The notes under the pieces: model-generated
What the model saw: the letters and a program-made list of their open reading frames with translations, nothing else
What the model was told of the DNA's origin: nothing
Databases searched by the model: none
Translations under genes and position numbers: made by a program
Shown: in pieces, positions 51,571 through 64,000 of the stretch
Layout: every line of letters starts with the position of its first letter
How positions within the stretch are numbered: position 1 is the first letter of the stretch
DNA from: Motacilla alba alba
Lineage: Eukaryota > Chordata > Aves > Passeriformes > Motacillidae
Assembly (NCBI RefSeq): GCF_015832195.1
Contig: NC_052017.1
Coordinates: forward strand, 91,166,429 to 91,230,428
Direction: 5' to 3'
Length of the DNA: 64,000 nt

Positions 51571-54500
51571 GTAGTGGTTTAAACAGCTATATGCTGCTAG
51601 AAATCGGGTTTGGGAATACTGTAGCCTAGAAGATAAGAAGCAAATAGGAAGGCCAATGGGTATTTAAGGCTGAACATGAGGTAATCAGACATCTTGCCCT
51701 ACCTCCTCTTGGAATTTCTATCTGAACACTGTTGGAATTCAGGAGCTGGTAGCTGTATGTGTGCTTTTCTGTATCTTTTTTTGTCTTTCTTTCTCTTTCT
51801 TGTTCTTCTAATTCCCTCTTCTTGGAACTTTTGAGTAACTTAAAATTGAATGGGCTCAGCATTCTTTAATTTGCATGGACCAAGTTAACTCTTTGAGAGG
51901 TATGTTGTATGTTAATTGAATGTTGCACTAAACCTTTTGCCAAAGTTTCTCGATTTTCTAAAGTTGCCAGTAAAGTCTTTTTGGTTATTTTGATCTCTTG
52001 AGGATATCTTGTCGGTATTTCTCCTGTATGTCTAACTCACAGTATGTGAACAACCATGAGCCTTGTCAAAGACCTCGTCAAGCGAGTTGTTTGGGGCCTT
52101 ACACCAGTTGTCATGGGGTTTGGCTGTTCAGCTTTGCTATGTGCCATGCTACCTCTGTATCAACTGGCATTTTTATCAGCCATATATCATTCAACCATCT
52201 CAAGTCCCTCTTCTGCCAGGTCATCTGGCAAGTTTAATGCTTTCATCTTCCTCTGCTGTCACCCTTGGCCTTTCATTCTCTGTGTCCTCCTTTACCTTTT
52301 CCTTACTTCAGAGACCCATTTGAAAAGTCCTACAGGTTGGCCCAAAGGCCTCCCTTTCCTCATTGAAACCAGACGTTTGGTCTTTCTTTATCTCAGCAGG
52401 TCAGTACATTTCAGGAACAGGGGAAAACGTTGTGTTTGGTAGTACAAGGCTCCATGGAAAAAATACAGCCAAAGTGTTGTTTCAGTGTTTCTTTGCCATC
52501 TTCTTCACTGTGATTTATAGGGGACTTGAGACAGTGATAGATAACTGTACTATCAACAAATGTTCTGAAATGATATATACTGAAAATTCAGAAATATTTT
52601 GTGAGGTCCGTGATTCCTTTATGAGCCACAAGGTATTTTGTTGAAAACAAAATAAAACTGTGCAGTGCTCTGGTCTTGAGTGTTTCTGTGATGGGGCTCA
52701 TGGTGTGTTGGGATGGCCCATGAAAGCCAGCTATGAAGCTCTGCAGGAAAAGCAAAGGCTAGGTTAGAAAGCTAATGCAGGGGAGATGCAGGGACTGATT
52801 TGATTGATTCCAGGCAGCAAAGGGGAAATAAGGTAGGTTTTCCCTTTAGATATTAAATACTTCTAGATGCTATGGCCAATTATAAAACACACTTAATACA
52901 ATTAATTATGGAATTGCCTAAACTCCTTGGTGGATACTTTAGATATTGGGGACAAATTTTGCCATCCTTTGTAAATACAGGATGCACAGTACTAGCAGGT
53001 CTCATGTTGAGTATTCTGAAATTACCTCAAAGGCAATGAAATGTTAGAGTTTTGGTGTGGCAGGTCAGCTGAACTGGATGGCTCTAGACCTTTACACTTA
53101 TTTCTCCAGCTTTGGCCGTTCTGGCTTTGTCCTTTGCTTTCTCAGATACTCACCACTAGAGCTGGGGTGGGGGGGATTGCTGTCTTTTTTCTAAGCATGC
53201 AAGAGGCAGACTTTTAATCTCAAGAAATAAAGAAGACAAACCAGATTAAAACCAGACTGAGATGGCACACATAGAAGAATGTGCAAGTGTTCACATTCAT
53301 TCATTTTCACTAGGGTGCTAATTCTGATATTCTAGTAATAAAACAGAGTCAAATAAGTAACATACAGTCTTTTCCTTAGGGAATCCTAAGGAAAGTCTTC
53401 TGGCACATTTGAGTTTTGAAATCAGCATACCAACCCCGGGCAGAGAGCAGATTTTACTATCTTCCTGAAATGTTGCCGACAGGACAAGTGTTCTCAGGGG
53501 AAGGAAGCTGGCTGATGTTGGAGCAGGAGGATAGTGTGCCATCTCCCATTTCTGCAAAGTCTTGTCAGGCGTCAGCTATCTGGTGCACTCTTTCAGGAGA
53601 AGTCGTCAATCTTGTTTCTTGGCACTTGTTGTCTGTCATCAACATCTCCTCTGTTGGCCATGCCTAAAAGTGTGGATCTGAATAAGTGTACCACGCCAAC
53701 AATCCTGTCCAATTTCAGAGCTGGGAGACATGACAGGAGTCTTGCCAAGAGTGCTGTTTGCCTCAAGTGGTGTTGTTGGCCACTTTCAAATCCTTGATCA
53801 TTTTATGCTGTAATGTCACATCTGCAGCCTTAAACAAGCATTACAGTGTCAATACCACCAAGGGTGCCAGTTTTATCTGTCCATACAGGATTGTCTGCAT
53901 CATCACTTTATCCCAGGGGCAGGCATCTGTTGTGTGTGATGACCAGGACCAGCTGATAAACTCCAGAAGGATTGCCAGTGTGTGCCTGTTGACTCCTAGA
54001 TTGTGCAACTTGGCCATACCACAACGTTACCATACCATTGGTTCACTTTGACCCCAAGAGTGGTAACATGCTTCACATTGCTCCCTCCACCCCTCCCATT
54101 CTTCCCATGAAGCAGCAGGTGGTGCCATGCCTTGAAGCAAGAGGCAGCTGCAGAACAGCAGGCCTTTACAAATGTCTAGCCAGTCCTTGAGTGCACTCCT
54201 GTGGATGGAGCAGGTTTGCATATCCCTCTGAGACAAGAGATCACCTTGGGCAGCAGTGGGATTTAGAGCTGGACTCTTAGACAGGGGCATAATGGGACAA
54301 GAGGTTGTATCTGGCTCCCTCTGTCTTTCATAGGACTTGGACTACAGTCCTACATCAGCACTATTGCCAGAGCCACTGTGGTGTGGGAAGCTCATCTACC
54401 ATTCACCAGGATTCTGATCATTTTCTTGCACTGTCTTTCCTCAAGAACTCTCTTTAAATCTCCTCCATACGCCACTTTTCTCCAAATGGAAAGCCTTTGC

Positions 54501-57500
54501 TTGCTTTTGAGTGTCCAGATGTGCAGATTAGTTTTCCTTGTTTGGGAGTAAGAGGTTCAAGACGTCTTAAGCATTTTGGTATGTACGTCTGGGAATTGAA
54601 TCCACTTCCTTTTACAGTTAACTTGGCAAAAAGGCATATATGTATAAATTTGTTGGTGGAGCAGAACTTAATATTATGGTCACAGATTTATACTAGTGGT
54701 GAGAAGCACATAATAATGCTCTTTTTGCAAACTTGTTGATAGTTTTGAACTTTCAGAACTTTTGCTTATATTGTTCTTCACCTCTGCCCTTGAGAGGTTC
54801 ATCCTGTATATTTAAGGACAGAAAGCCACATGCAAACTGGTTGTGTGTTAGGTTCTTAGTGAAAGAAGCTAGTACTAGAAAAAATCGTGGTGAGTAGTTA
54901 TAGTATTGTCACAGCAACTTGTGCTTTTCCTGTGTTCTAAGCAATTGAACTAAGAGAAACAGATTTGTGACTAATAGGTAAAATGACAGGGTGCATCCCA
55001 TTTCCTTCTTCCTCTCCTGCTCCAGCAGGATCTACTAATGTTATTCACATTCTTGTAACTTTTAAGGACAGTGAACAATGTTGGCTTAAATCTTTGTTCT
55101 ACTTGTAATGTTATTCTGTGGAACTTTTGGGGGAAATACGCTCCTAGAAATTTCAGTACAGTAATTTGTCCAATTCCATTTGAGATTCTCTTTTTTGACT
55201 GATAATTATTTATAATTAATTTATGTTGTGTTGTGTCACCAGTTATTTGAACAGGAAGTATGCCATCTGATGGTTTGCTGTGATTCCTAGATATGGGTGA
55301 ATTGAACTAAAAAGTGGAATACTACATATGCTGTTGTGTCTGAATTGCACTTTGTTGCTTTCTTTTCTGTTTTCATTTGATCATTGTAATATGGGAGTGC
55401 TTAAACCTTTTTCTGCCTGGTATTTTACAAAATGAGTGTTGTGATACAAGCAAGTCAACTTAAAAACCAGGAGGTTTCAGAAGGAATAATCCTCTTCTAC
55501 TGTGTATTTCTGAATCTTACCTTTTGTAAGATTGTACTTATGTACAGTATGAATTTCATAACTTGCCTTGAAAGTTTTAAATTTTGAAAGTAGCTCTTGA
55601 GAGAAAGGTGGTAGAATGGCAGTGGTTTTCCCCCTCCCCCCCACATTTGAGAGTACCACTTCCCTTCATATTCAGGGAAATAATTTCGGGTAGGAGTTTA
55701 CCTAATAATAGTTGGGTTTGTTCAGTCATTAGATGATTGAAGTTTTCAGCCGAATATAATTAAAGCACACAGTTTTTGTATGGTCAAGTACAGCTCTTCA
55801 TGCTCTGCCAGAGCTTCAGTTGTGATTGACTGCTGTGGAATGTATGTCTTCTTTTGGTGCTAATTCAAGTGACCAGAAATGTGCATTAAAATGGTGTGTT
55901 CTCTGAAATGCTGTTGCAGCTGTAGCCTTGTAGCCAGGTGGTGTCTACTATCAAGCTCCAACCTGAGTTTTTTAGTGTGCTGTGCTCAATAGAAATGGTT
56001 TAGTATTCTTGAAAAGAACTGAAATGAAATCTAGCAGGATATTTGTGGGACTTAGATTTGTATTCCAGTCTTGAAGGTGGTATCACATAGGATGCTGGTG
56101 AGAAACCTGTCTTTCCTCAAATGTGATAAAATGCTAAGCACAGTTTAAAATTATAATCTCCCTTTTAGCTTGCTTTGATTTGTGGCAGAAGACCCCAAAT
56201 GGATGTTGAATACTTCCAAGTTTGTCTAAGAAAAATCGAGAAGGCACAAGTGGTTTAGGTTAGTAGTTTAGATAAGTCTCCCTCTTAAAGTTGTCCTGCA
56301 GGCAAATTGCTGGTGCCAAGGGTGGCAGTGCTGTACCACAGCATGGTACTTGACGTCAAGTGTGTTCAAATGACAGACTAAGTTAGGTATGCTAAAATGT
56401 CTACTATTCCCAGACTATATGCCCTATTTTGAGATGAGCAACTACTGGTGAATATGAAGAAGGAAAAATAGTCAGTTATGTTAGCTTTTGTGATTTTTTT
56501 TTTTTTTGTTTTGGCTTGGGGTTTGGAGTTTTTGGTTTTGTTTGTTTGTTTGGGGGGTATTTGGGTTTTTTTAGCTTTCTGCAAACCTGTGAAAACAGGA
56601 TGAGAGGAAAAATTTTGAATTTTTTATTGAGTTTGCTGCAAGTGACATAAGGCGTTTTGCCTTTTTGCTCACACTTGTTTTTAAAGCTTTCCTTTGAAAA
56701 ACAGGACATGTAGATTTTGCAAGATAAGCTGGATACACTGTGTGACCTCACTGGTGACAGAATAGAGGGGAGAAATTGAAGAGCTCTCTAGACAGAAAAG
56801 TGTAAGTGTGTCTTTATGGAGTAACTCTAGCTTTTGTTACCTAACATTAGTCTGAATTGTTTGCTAATGGCTTCCGAACACTGGATGCTGTAAAGGAGAG
56901 GAAGGTTGAAGTTGTCTGTGTGATGGGGTAGCAGATGGCTTAGCAGGAACAGGAAGTTCATGCGTTTGGCCAAAGTTATTGGGCTGGCTCTTGCCGGCAG
57001 GGAACTAACTGACTGGGAATTTCTTGGAAATAGGAACATTTCTTGAGGAAACCGTTCTTGTATGGCTTGAGGTGTTGTAGAGATGCCATAAGAGTAATTG
57101 TGGATCCTGTTTTCTTCCTGATGCTGTTTTTCAAAAGGTTGATTTCCTTTTTCTCCTCCTTGGCCAGAGTTACATAAGTGAATCTCCCTACTCATCATGA
57201 TGTTGTCCAGACCAGCATGCAAAACAAAACTTAGTAAACTTCAGCTTAGTTTACCTGGCCTACTGCAAAAGTCCTATTTGATGGGGATTTAACTTGTATT
57301 GGAGGAAAAGGTAGGTGTTTATTAGTCATTGAAGTTACCTTTTTTTAGAGACATACTATGTTATGTTCCATTAAGAAGAGTCGTCATGCTGACCAAAGTT
57401 CCATGGACATCATGTGGAGTCAGAAGGGGAAAATGAGTAGAGAAGAAGGTAAGGAGGCCTCTATTCAGCACAGACAACCAGTCTGAGTCCTTTAAAATTG

Positions 57501-60500
57501 ATTGGATGACAAGGGTTGTTATGCTGTGTTACTGAACTTTCATTTTTTTATTTGGGGAAATAATTTCATGTATGAGCTTTTTTAATAGTTGGGTTTGTAA
57601 TGGAAAGTAATGGAACTATCTTCCATTGGAACTACACTGGAGGGAACTCCAGTCTCCTAAGCAACTTTTTGCCCACTATTGAAAGTAGAATCTGGTCCAT
57701 CTTCTATGCATCGACCACCAGTTGTTCCTCTACAGGTACTCCAGCTAGGAAAGGGAGATACTCCTTGTCTCCTTTTCTTCCAGTATTAATGGGCCATGGA
57801 CAGGAAACTAGCTGTGTCCTCTTTCCTGTGTATTCCTTTTGCTGGGAAACGATAATCTGTGTTGGGGAGACAGATGCAGCTGGCACATAACTACCAAAGC
57901 CTCAAACACAGAAGTAGGAATACTCTACAGATCTGAAAAGAGCAATCTGTGATTGTGTCGTTCCATGTGTCATGCTTGTTTTGCTCAGCTGTGAACATCG
58001 GTGAGGAGACAGCTTCATTTCACACTCGAGCCTCCTCTGCTGCAGAGGGAAGAGTGCAGTTGCCTCCTGAAGTCCTGCTCCTTAGCATGCATTACTTCTG
58101 CCTGCAAGGAGTACCTGCTGCTCTTACAATTCATCATCCATCTTCTTCTCTGGGTGGGCAGGGAAGAGAAGGATTAAGGCAGTGAAAGCATGGAGAAGAG
58201 CAAGGGAGAATGGTTTGAGAAGAAAGTAATCAAAGCTGTTTAGGAGACAAGTGAGTAGAGCTATTTCCCGTAAGGCCATCCTTAACCACTACTGTGGGAG
58301 CGCCCATACCCTCTATACAGGTGAGGTGCATGGTTTCAATGAGATTATCCTCTCTAGGGCAAACCCCTGCACCAAGACACTGCCAGTTGTATGACAGACT
58401 GACTGTGAGGTTTGAGAAATTCCTTTTTCATCCTGTTTAAGTGCCTCAATAACCCATTAAAAGCTTTCCCATTATTGTTTTCTGCAAAGTAAGTCCATTT
58501 GTTCTGGTTCTTTTCTCAGTAAAGACAAGTAATCACTATTCCATTGTAAGTCCTAATGTAGGACTTAAGTTTCTCCTAGAAAAGAGAAAAAAAAAATATA
58601 AATAAATAAAACCCAGAAAAAACCCCGGTCTCCTTTCTTTTTCCAGACATCATTATTTCTACAGTTCTCATCATTCTTGCTGCCCTATTTGGGTTCACTT
58701 TTGGTCTTGTATTTAAAACTAGGCATTGCTTCAGTTCAGCAGTAGCCTCTTACCTGAAACCAGAACTCCCACATGGCCAGACCAAGATAGGCTGATGCTT
58801 GTCCAGCTTGGTTCATTTTTTCAGTGGAAAGGTAGGTAAGATGTGAGCAACAAAGCAGTTTACTTCTGTTTTCCTGGAGAATATGTGGGCTGGGGAACAC
58901 AAAGATTCCAAAAACCTAGTAAATACAGAAATTAAGTGCTCCTATCTATCTTTAATAAAGACTTGTAAAGTTACCAGTGGATACTTTGCAGACTTCTAAA
59001 AAATCTTTTTTGCTACATTCAAATATTTGGAAAGAAGGCAAAGTACATTTTTGTCCCAAAACAGAACTCAACTCTGTATGTAATTTCTCTTTCTTCAAAG
59101 GTTATAGAGAGCTTTTCAAAACAACTTATGATTTTTTTTTCCATAAAAAGACTCTTCAAGGTAAGATACAACCACTTCTTTAGAATTAGACAGCCGCAAG
59201 CTGCTCATTGCTTTGTGTTAATTCTTGTGTATTCCTTATATGAGGGGCTATTACAGCAAGGAGTGACAAGATTAATTAAAACAGCCTGGCAAAGCTGTTT
59301 AGGGTAGGGGACCTGCACTGGAATACCCTTAGCCATATTTGAATGAAGAGCTTTGCAGATTGTGTCACTGGTGGCAGTCATGGTCAGGACATTTTCTAGC
59401 CTTAGCAGTGCCAGCCTTGTGCAATATTATTCCCCATAGATTTAAGGATGACAAGTCTCAGCAGGAAGAAAAAATTAAGCACTGGTGATTTCTGGTGGTG
59501 TTCTGCAGCAATTTGGAAGCTTTCCACCTTCAAGGCTCCATTTCCCAGTATGGAGAAAGACTGTGGCTGGAACTGGTACTTCTCAGTGCTGCCACTGGTA
59601 GTTTTATCTTCACTAATGATGTTGGGAGGGAGAAGCAGCAGTGGGAGATATTCACTGTGCATTGCAGAAGGCAGACCTGTAAGACTTCTACTTCATTCTT
59701 ACCACCTGTTTTCAAAATGCAGCTACAGCATGAGATCTGTCCCTGAGCAGATTGCAGAGACACAAGTTAACCAGCTGTTGAAACCTGCAGGCTGCTACCA
59801 GCATCTCTACGTGCGTCTTGCTCCTCAAATGACCTCTGTGTTCTCGTGTTTTTTCTCTATGACATGTGCCATCTTACCTAAACTCCTCACAAGAGCCTGT
59901 GCCATGTAGAAACTGAAATCATTGATAGAAACAAGCTCTTTTCCCTTCCAGTAGCTGACTTGCTTCCTGTGATCATCTATGGGAGAAGGGCAGATGGCTC
60001 AGATCTTTGCATAGGAAAAGGAGTGGACTGTTCCTCTGCTAGTCCCAAGAAGGTCTCTCCCACTGCAGTGAGACAAAGAAAAGAGGAAGCACCCCCAGCA
60101 GTCCCTCTTGCATGCCAACTGGAATGCTGTCGTTTCTGAGTCACCCACCGCTAAGGCTCTGAGTGCTCTCTTCACATCCCTCTTATCTTCTAGTCCAGCC
60201 CTGACAGACAGTGTGGAAAGAATGTAAGTGGTGTCATTCCAGAAGTCATCCCCCGCTGTCCTCATAGCCAGCGGAGAGGGTTTGAGGCACGGACTGTGCT
60301 GCTTTTCATCTCTACTGGGCCTCCTTCATCCCGGGCTTCAGGCTTGTCTCATGGGGAGCAGAGCATTCCTGCTATGCAGGAAGAACAAGGCAACTGCTAA
60401 CAAGCCACTTGCCAGCAGAACTTCTATGCCCTGAAGATTCATTTTCTGAATCTGTTCTTTACTCTTTTCCAGTCTACCATTTGGGTTAAAATCAAGTATT

Positions 60501-60705
60501 TTTAAAGCACAAATGGGTCATCATCACGCCATCTTGATCACAGCTATGAGCATTCATACATGCTCTGTGGACTTGAGGCTGAAGTTAGCTTTGCCAGCTT
60601 TTCAATTTGGTTTCTTTGGTTATATTTAGATAATAAAGAGTATAGTACAGAGCAAGCAAATGAAGATACATATGGAAAAGGGAGAATCTTATCAATGTAT
60701 ATAAT
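51571..60705. other. Upstream flank, no gene recognised
   Basis: Nine kilobases without a recognisable exon or repeat family. Short open frames at 52.06-52.44, 53.4-54.05, 57.6-57.9 and 59.45-59.9 kb show no family resemblance. T-rich runs occur at 56.49-56.57 kb and a C-rich run at 55.63 kb. An AATAAA at about 52651 could be a polyadenylation signal but has no gene attached. Confidence 0.45.
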
Positions 60706-61041
60706 TACCTGAAGAGGGGCTGCAAAGAATAACCAGGCTCTCTTCATTGGTATCCAGTGCCAGAACCAGAGGCAATGGGCACCATCTGAAACACAAGAGG
60801 TTCCCTCTAAACATCAAGAAACACTTTTTAACTGTAAATGTGACTAAGCACTGTCACAGGTTGCTCAGACAAGCTGTGGCATGTATCTCCTTAGAGATAT
60901 TCAGGAGCATTCTGAAAATTGTCCTAGGTAAGAGTGTCAGGGTGACCCTGGTTGAACAGGGAGCTTGGCTCAGACAACCTCCAGAGGCCATTTTTCTTCC
61001 TCAGCCTCTCTGTGATCTGCTGTGATTTATGATTCTGTGAA
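60706..61041 (+). repeat. CR1 LINE, 3' fragment
   Basis: A diverged sense CR1 tail: ACACAAGAGGTTCCCTCTAAACATCAAGAAACAC, CTGTCACAGGTTGCTCAGA, GAACAGGGAGCTTGGCTCAGA, CAACCTCCAGAGGCC and the tail TTATGATTCTGTGA. No intact reading frame. Confidence 0.9.
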
Positions 61042-62024
61042 AAAGACACAATAAATCTTATTTAAAATTTACAATACTCAGTCAAAATCAATTACTTTTC
61101 TGTCGCTACAATAAATTATTGGCAGAATCACAGTTTAAAAGTGTCTTTTTATTTCAGTTAAGTGTAACTTGTATATTCTCTAAGGAATATTTGGCTAAGG
61201 AGGAAAAATTAGATAGTAATTAGATAGTAATCAACATCATGTCAAAATGCAGAATTTCTACCTATTTTCTACCCATTTTGTGTTGATCTCCTTTGGTCAC
61301 ACAGAACTCTACTGCACAAGAAAGGACAAACCAATTCTTTGGTGAGTCACGCTGCTTATTTTTCTGTCCAAGTTCAAAGTCAGTGAATCCTGGCTTTCTT
61401 ACTACTCAGAAGGAATGGAAATACAGAGACAGAGATATGTAGGGTATTTCTGTGACAAGTGCGTCAGTCTTTCCCTTAGTACATTTCTCCTGTGGTTTTT
61501 GTGGTATCCAATATGATACACACCATTCTCACTTTTGAGTGCATTCAGTTCATCTGGTGCCTGATCTCTGTCTCTTGTTTATTAGTTGCACTGTTGACAC
61601 ACTCTGTAAACCCAAAGGCAAGGAATTTATCATGAACAGCACAACAGTAATTCTGTGTACGGTGGTCAAAGAGTCAGATATCCTTGGTGGTTTTGTTTGC
61701 AATAGCTTTGCTGATGTATCTGTAAAGAGGGTGAAGCTTGGTGCTATTCTGGACATGAGTCCTTTACAATCCTTCCCCCAGGAATCATCCCAAGTCCCCA
61801 GGACAGAGAAGGAACCCTTTAACTGTGTCTGTATGTTTGACACCTCTGTGTATCTGACAGACCTTTCAGGCGCAGAAATTGCCATCAGGCTTGCAGGACA
61901 GACAAAAATGGTGTCTGGAAAGAAAGTGTGGAGTCAGTAATTTCAGAACAGTACGTTGGAGATGCCAACAGAGCAGTGAAGCTACAGTGATATCTGGTGG
62001 AAAGGAGGAGAACTGGGACAAAAG

Positions 62025-62066
62025 CCTGCATGAACTATATCCCATGAGGTATATAGTTCATGCAGG
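62025..62066. repeat. Perfect 16-bp inverted repeat with 10-base loop
   Basis: CCTGCATGAACTATAT at 62025-62040 is exactly mirrored by ATATAGTTCATGCAGG at 62051-62066. The loop is CCCATGAGGT. The stem is too short for a typical pre-miRNA, and it is not followed by a T run on either strand. Confidence 0.9.
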
Positions 62067-63833
62067 TTTTGAAAATCCTGACCCCCAGTTTTCCTGGCAG
62101 CATTGGAAGTGTCCTCATGCTTCCTGCTTAGAAAAGTGGTGCAGTCTTTGGGTAAGGGTACTGATACGTGCCAAGAGAAGGAAGGAAGAGCAGAGCTGGT
62201 TTGGACCTTCTGCTTGTGGTCATGGCCGTAACTCTTTTAGGAAAGAGCTCATCTATTATTACCATTCGCACTTTAATAAAGCACAGAGCTCGGATTCACA
62301 GATTCTGAAGGATCTGACTGCATCAACTGTGTTTCCGACAGCTGTGGGTCTGAGGAAGCCTCATCAGCTTGGGCACGATGTCAGAACCAAAACACCTCTG
62401 AGTACTTATGAGGGCCTGCACATTGACAAGTAAGCTTCGTGGACAGTGAGGGACTTGAGAGCAGGAGGGAAAACCTAAGGAGTTCTCCTTGTGTCAGCAT
62501 GGGTCCGTGGACAGGCATAGATCCAGAGCTAATGGGCCCCTGCTGAACTGGCCCAGCTCTGCCGCATCCCATATACTAACCACTGAGGAATGTTCCAGTG
62601 GTAGAACACTTTCTGAAGCTACTAAATATTGTGAGACAAAAGCTGACACAGGTTCTCCCCTCATGTCTTACTTTCCATGTCTCCTCTACTGATCACTGTG
62701 TGGCCCATAGTTCCTTTATCCTGCCATGACACTATCCCCGAAGGTTCACATCCAGGAGATGCTGCATGCTGCTACCTGGTTGAGCAGTGAGCTAATAAGC
62801 CTTCCTGGATTTAGATAAGCACTAGGTAGTGACATAAGATGCTCAGGAAATATTGGGATTTTTGCCAAAGGTAACAAGCCCACATGGACTCAAGCTAATA
62901 GATGCTCATCTGACAATGTAGCCCAGAAACAGCTTGGTTATTCTGCTGACAAGGATAGTATAAATTTGTGGACAGCAGTAAACTGGCTAGCAGGAGCACT
63001 CCAGACTTACCCAGACAGACAGTGGTCTTTAGTTACTTGTTTACATTCTCTTTCTTCAGTAATACAATAAATATCAAGTTTCCACTCTTCTGGAACTTGA
63101 GATAGAGATCTGTCACAATTTTCAGTCTTGGCACAAATACTCTTTATTAAAAACAAAAACTGGGGGAGGAGGGGGAGTTGAAACCGGAAAACTTGTCATA
63201 GATAGTTCTTCTACTGAAAAGAAGGAACCGATAATATCAGTAGATTTGACTTCACATAGTTTGTGTAAGTGCCTGGATAGCAGGAGTCCAGAGGTTCCTC
63301 TTTACCACCCATTGCAATCTTCCGTTTTTCCCTGAAGTGACTGGAAGCAGAGAACAGTTTGTTATTCGTTCAGTTTGCTCTGCTTACATAGCTTATTACT
63401 TACTCCTTGAAGTCTCACTCATTTATAGAAAACTCCTTGATATTTTTGCATATTATAAATATATTGGAACACAAAAAATATCTCTGTGTTTATGAGCTCT
63501 GCAGGTTTGACTGTGCCATTTCCAAAGAGGAAATGGCATTTTCCATCCCAGTGGCCAGAGACCACAGAAAGGGCTCACTCATGAGGTGTACGAGCATCTC
63601 TCGGTCTTCTTCCCTCCAGCAGAAAAGCTGTGCCAGCTGCTGACTAGAGTGGAGTGTATCTCCGCTGATGCTTGTTTGTAGCTTTTGGGTTACAGCTATC
63701 CCATGAAAATAAAGGTCTGTGGGACTAAATTTGCATTCAGTGATAGAGGGCCGAGAGAAGAGTGAGAAGAAACCTATGATGAAGCCAAGGCAAAGGAGCC
63801 CTGGGCAACCAAGATGGGAGAGAGAGTGGGGGG

Positions 63834-63887
63834 AAAATAAAATAAAATAAAATAAAATAAAATAAAATAAAATAAAATAAAATAAAT
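63834..63887 (+). repeat. (AAAAT)n pentanucleotide microsatellite
   Basis: About eleven near-perfect AAAAT units. A 150-aa minus-strand open frame runs through it and owes its repeated YFILF peptide to this repeat. Confidence 0.97.
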
Positions 63888-64000
63888 TGTATGTTTTTAT
63901 TTTGCTTATATGCATTAGTTGTGGATCCTGTTTGCCATTCATTTACCTCCTAAGAAAATAAACTTGTGGCACCATTGGGTCTGTAATGTCCCCAGACAGC

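Larger units (their letters stand above)
61042..64000. other. Right end, no gene recognised
   Basis: Contains an 11-bp tandem pair at about 61211-61232, the 16-bp hairpin at 62.04 kb and the AAAAT microsatellite. Overlapping frames at 61.54-62.43 kb lack family similarity. Confidence 0.5.

Noticed and set aside
53416..54051. Possible processed pseudogene on either strand
   Set aside because: I translated both strands and compared with common pseudogene sources (GAPDH, EEF1A, LDH, HSP70, TCP1). Nothing matched and there is no poly-A tail or duplication.
61539..62433. Overlapping 133-aa and 184-aa plus-strand frames
   Set aside because: They are in different frames, have no recognisable domain, and the second crosses the short hairpin. 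Likely chance.
63490..63942. 150-aa minus-strand frame with repeated YFILF
   Set aside because: The frame is carried by the AAAAT microsatellite.

Overview
The window looks like a stretch of a bird genome, probably a songbird. It is AT-rich and almost free of coding sequence. It carries several copies of CR1, the dominant avian LINE, with the typical avian 3' tail ending in ATTCTGTGA-type repeats. It also carries endogenous-retrovirus LTRs of a roughly 1 kb family whose 3' end reads GGGTCAACCCACCACA, which I recognise from passerine genomes. The species assignment is inference.

The only gene I can identify is the 5' part of AHRR, the aryl hydrocarbon receptor repressor, on the minus strand. 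The bHLH exon lies at 17504-17685 and the first coding exon at 24505-24576. The splice phases of the two fit exactly. A CpG island at about 43.8-44.8 kb is the best candidate for the promoter. Within it a consensus GTAAGT donor on the minus strand at 44143 could end a non-coding first exon. The gene would then have a first intron of about 19.6 kb, a second of about 6.8 kb, and a third that runs off the left edge. The PAS and C-terminal repressor exons were not found and should lie to the left of position 1. A consensus xenobiotic response element core sits in the CpG island, as expected for a gene under AHR feedback.

Region by region: 1-17503 is the AHRR third intron with two CR1 copies (7.3-7.7 kb and 10.7-11.2 kb). 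17686-24504 is the second intron. 24577-44143 is the presumed first intron. It holds an old CR1, a large inverted repeat embedded in a broken LTR (26.5-30.0 kb), a solo LTR (34.6-35.7 kb), and CR1 copies at 37.2, 38.9 and 41.3 kb. Right of the CpG island, 45-64 kb has two CR1 copies, an LTR fragment at 51.3-51.6 kb, simple repeats and a small perfect hairpin, but no exon I can recognise.

The most striking structure is the inverted repeat at 27166-29986. Its two arms are 1227 bp each, and every block I compared is identical. They enclose a 367 bp spacer. The spacer is the 5' third of an LTR in plus orientation. The other two thirds of what is apparently the same LTR sit in minus orientation immediately left of the left arm. 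The two LTR pieces add up to one full-length element, so the arrangement is best read as an inverted duplication made by template switching at a single old LTR insertion, or else as an assembly artefact. No previously unknown gene system was found.
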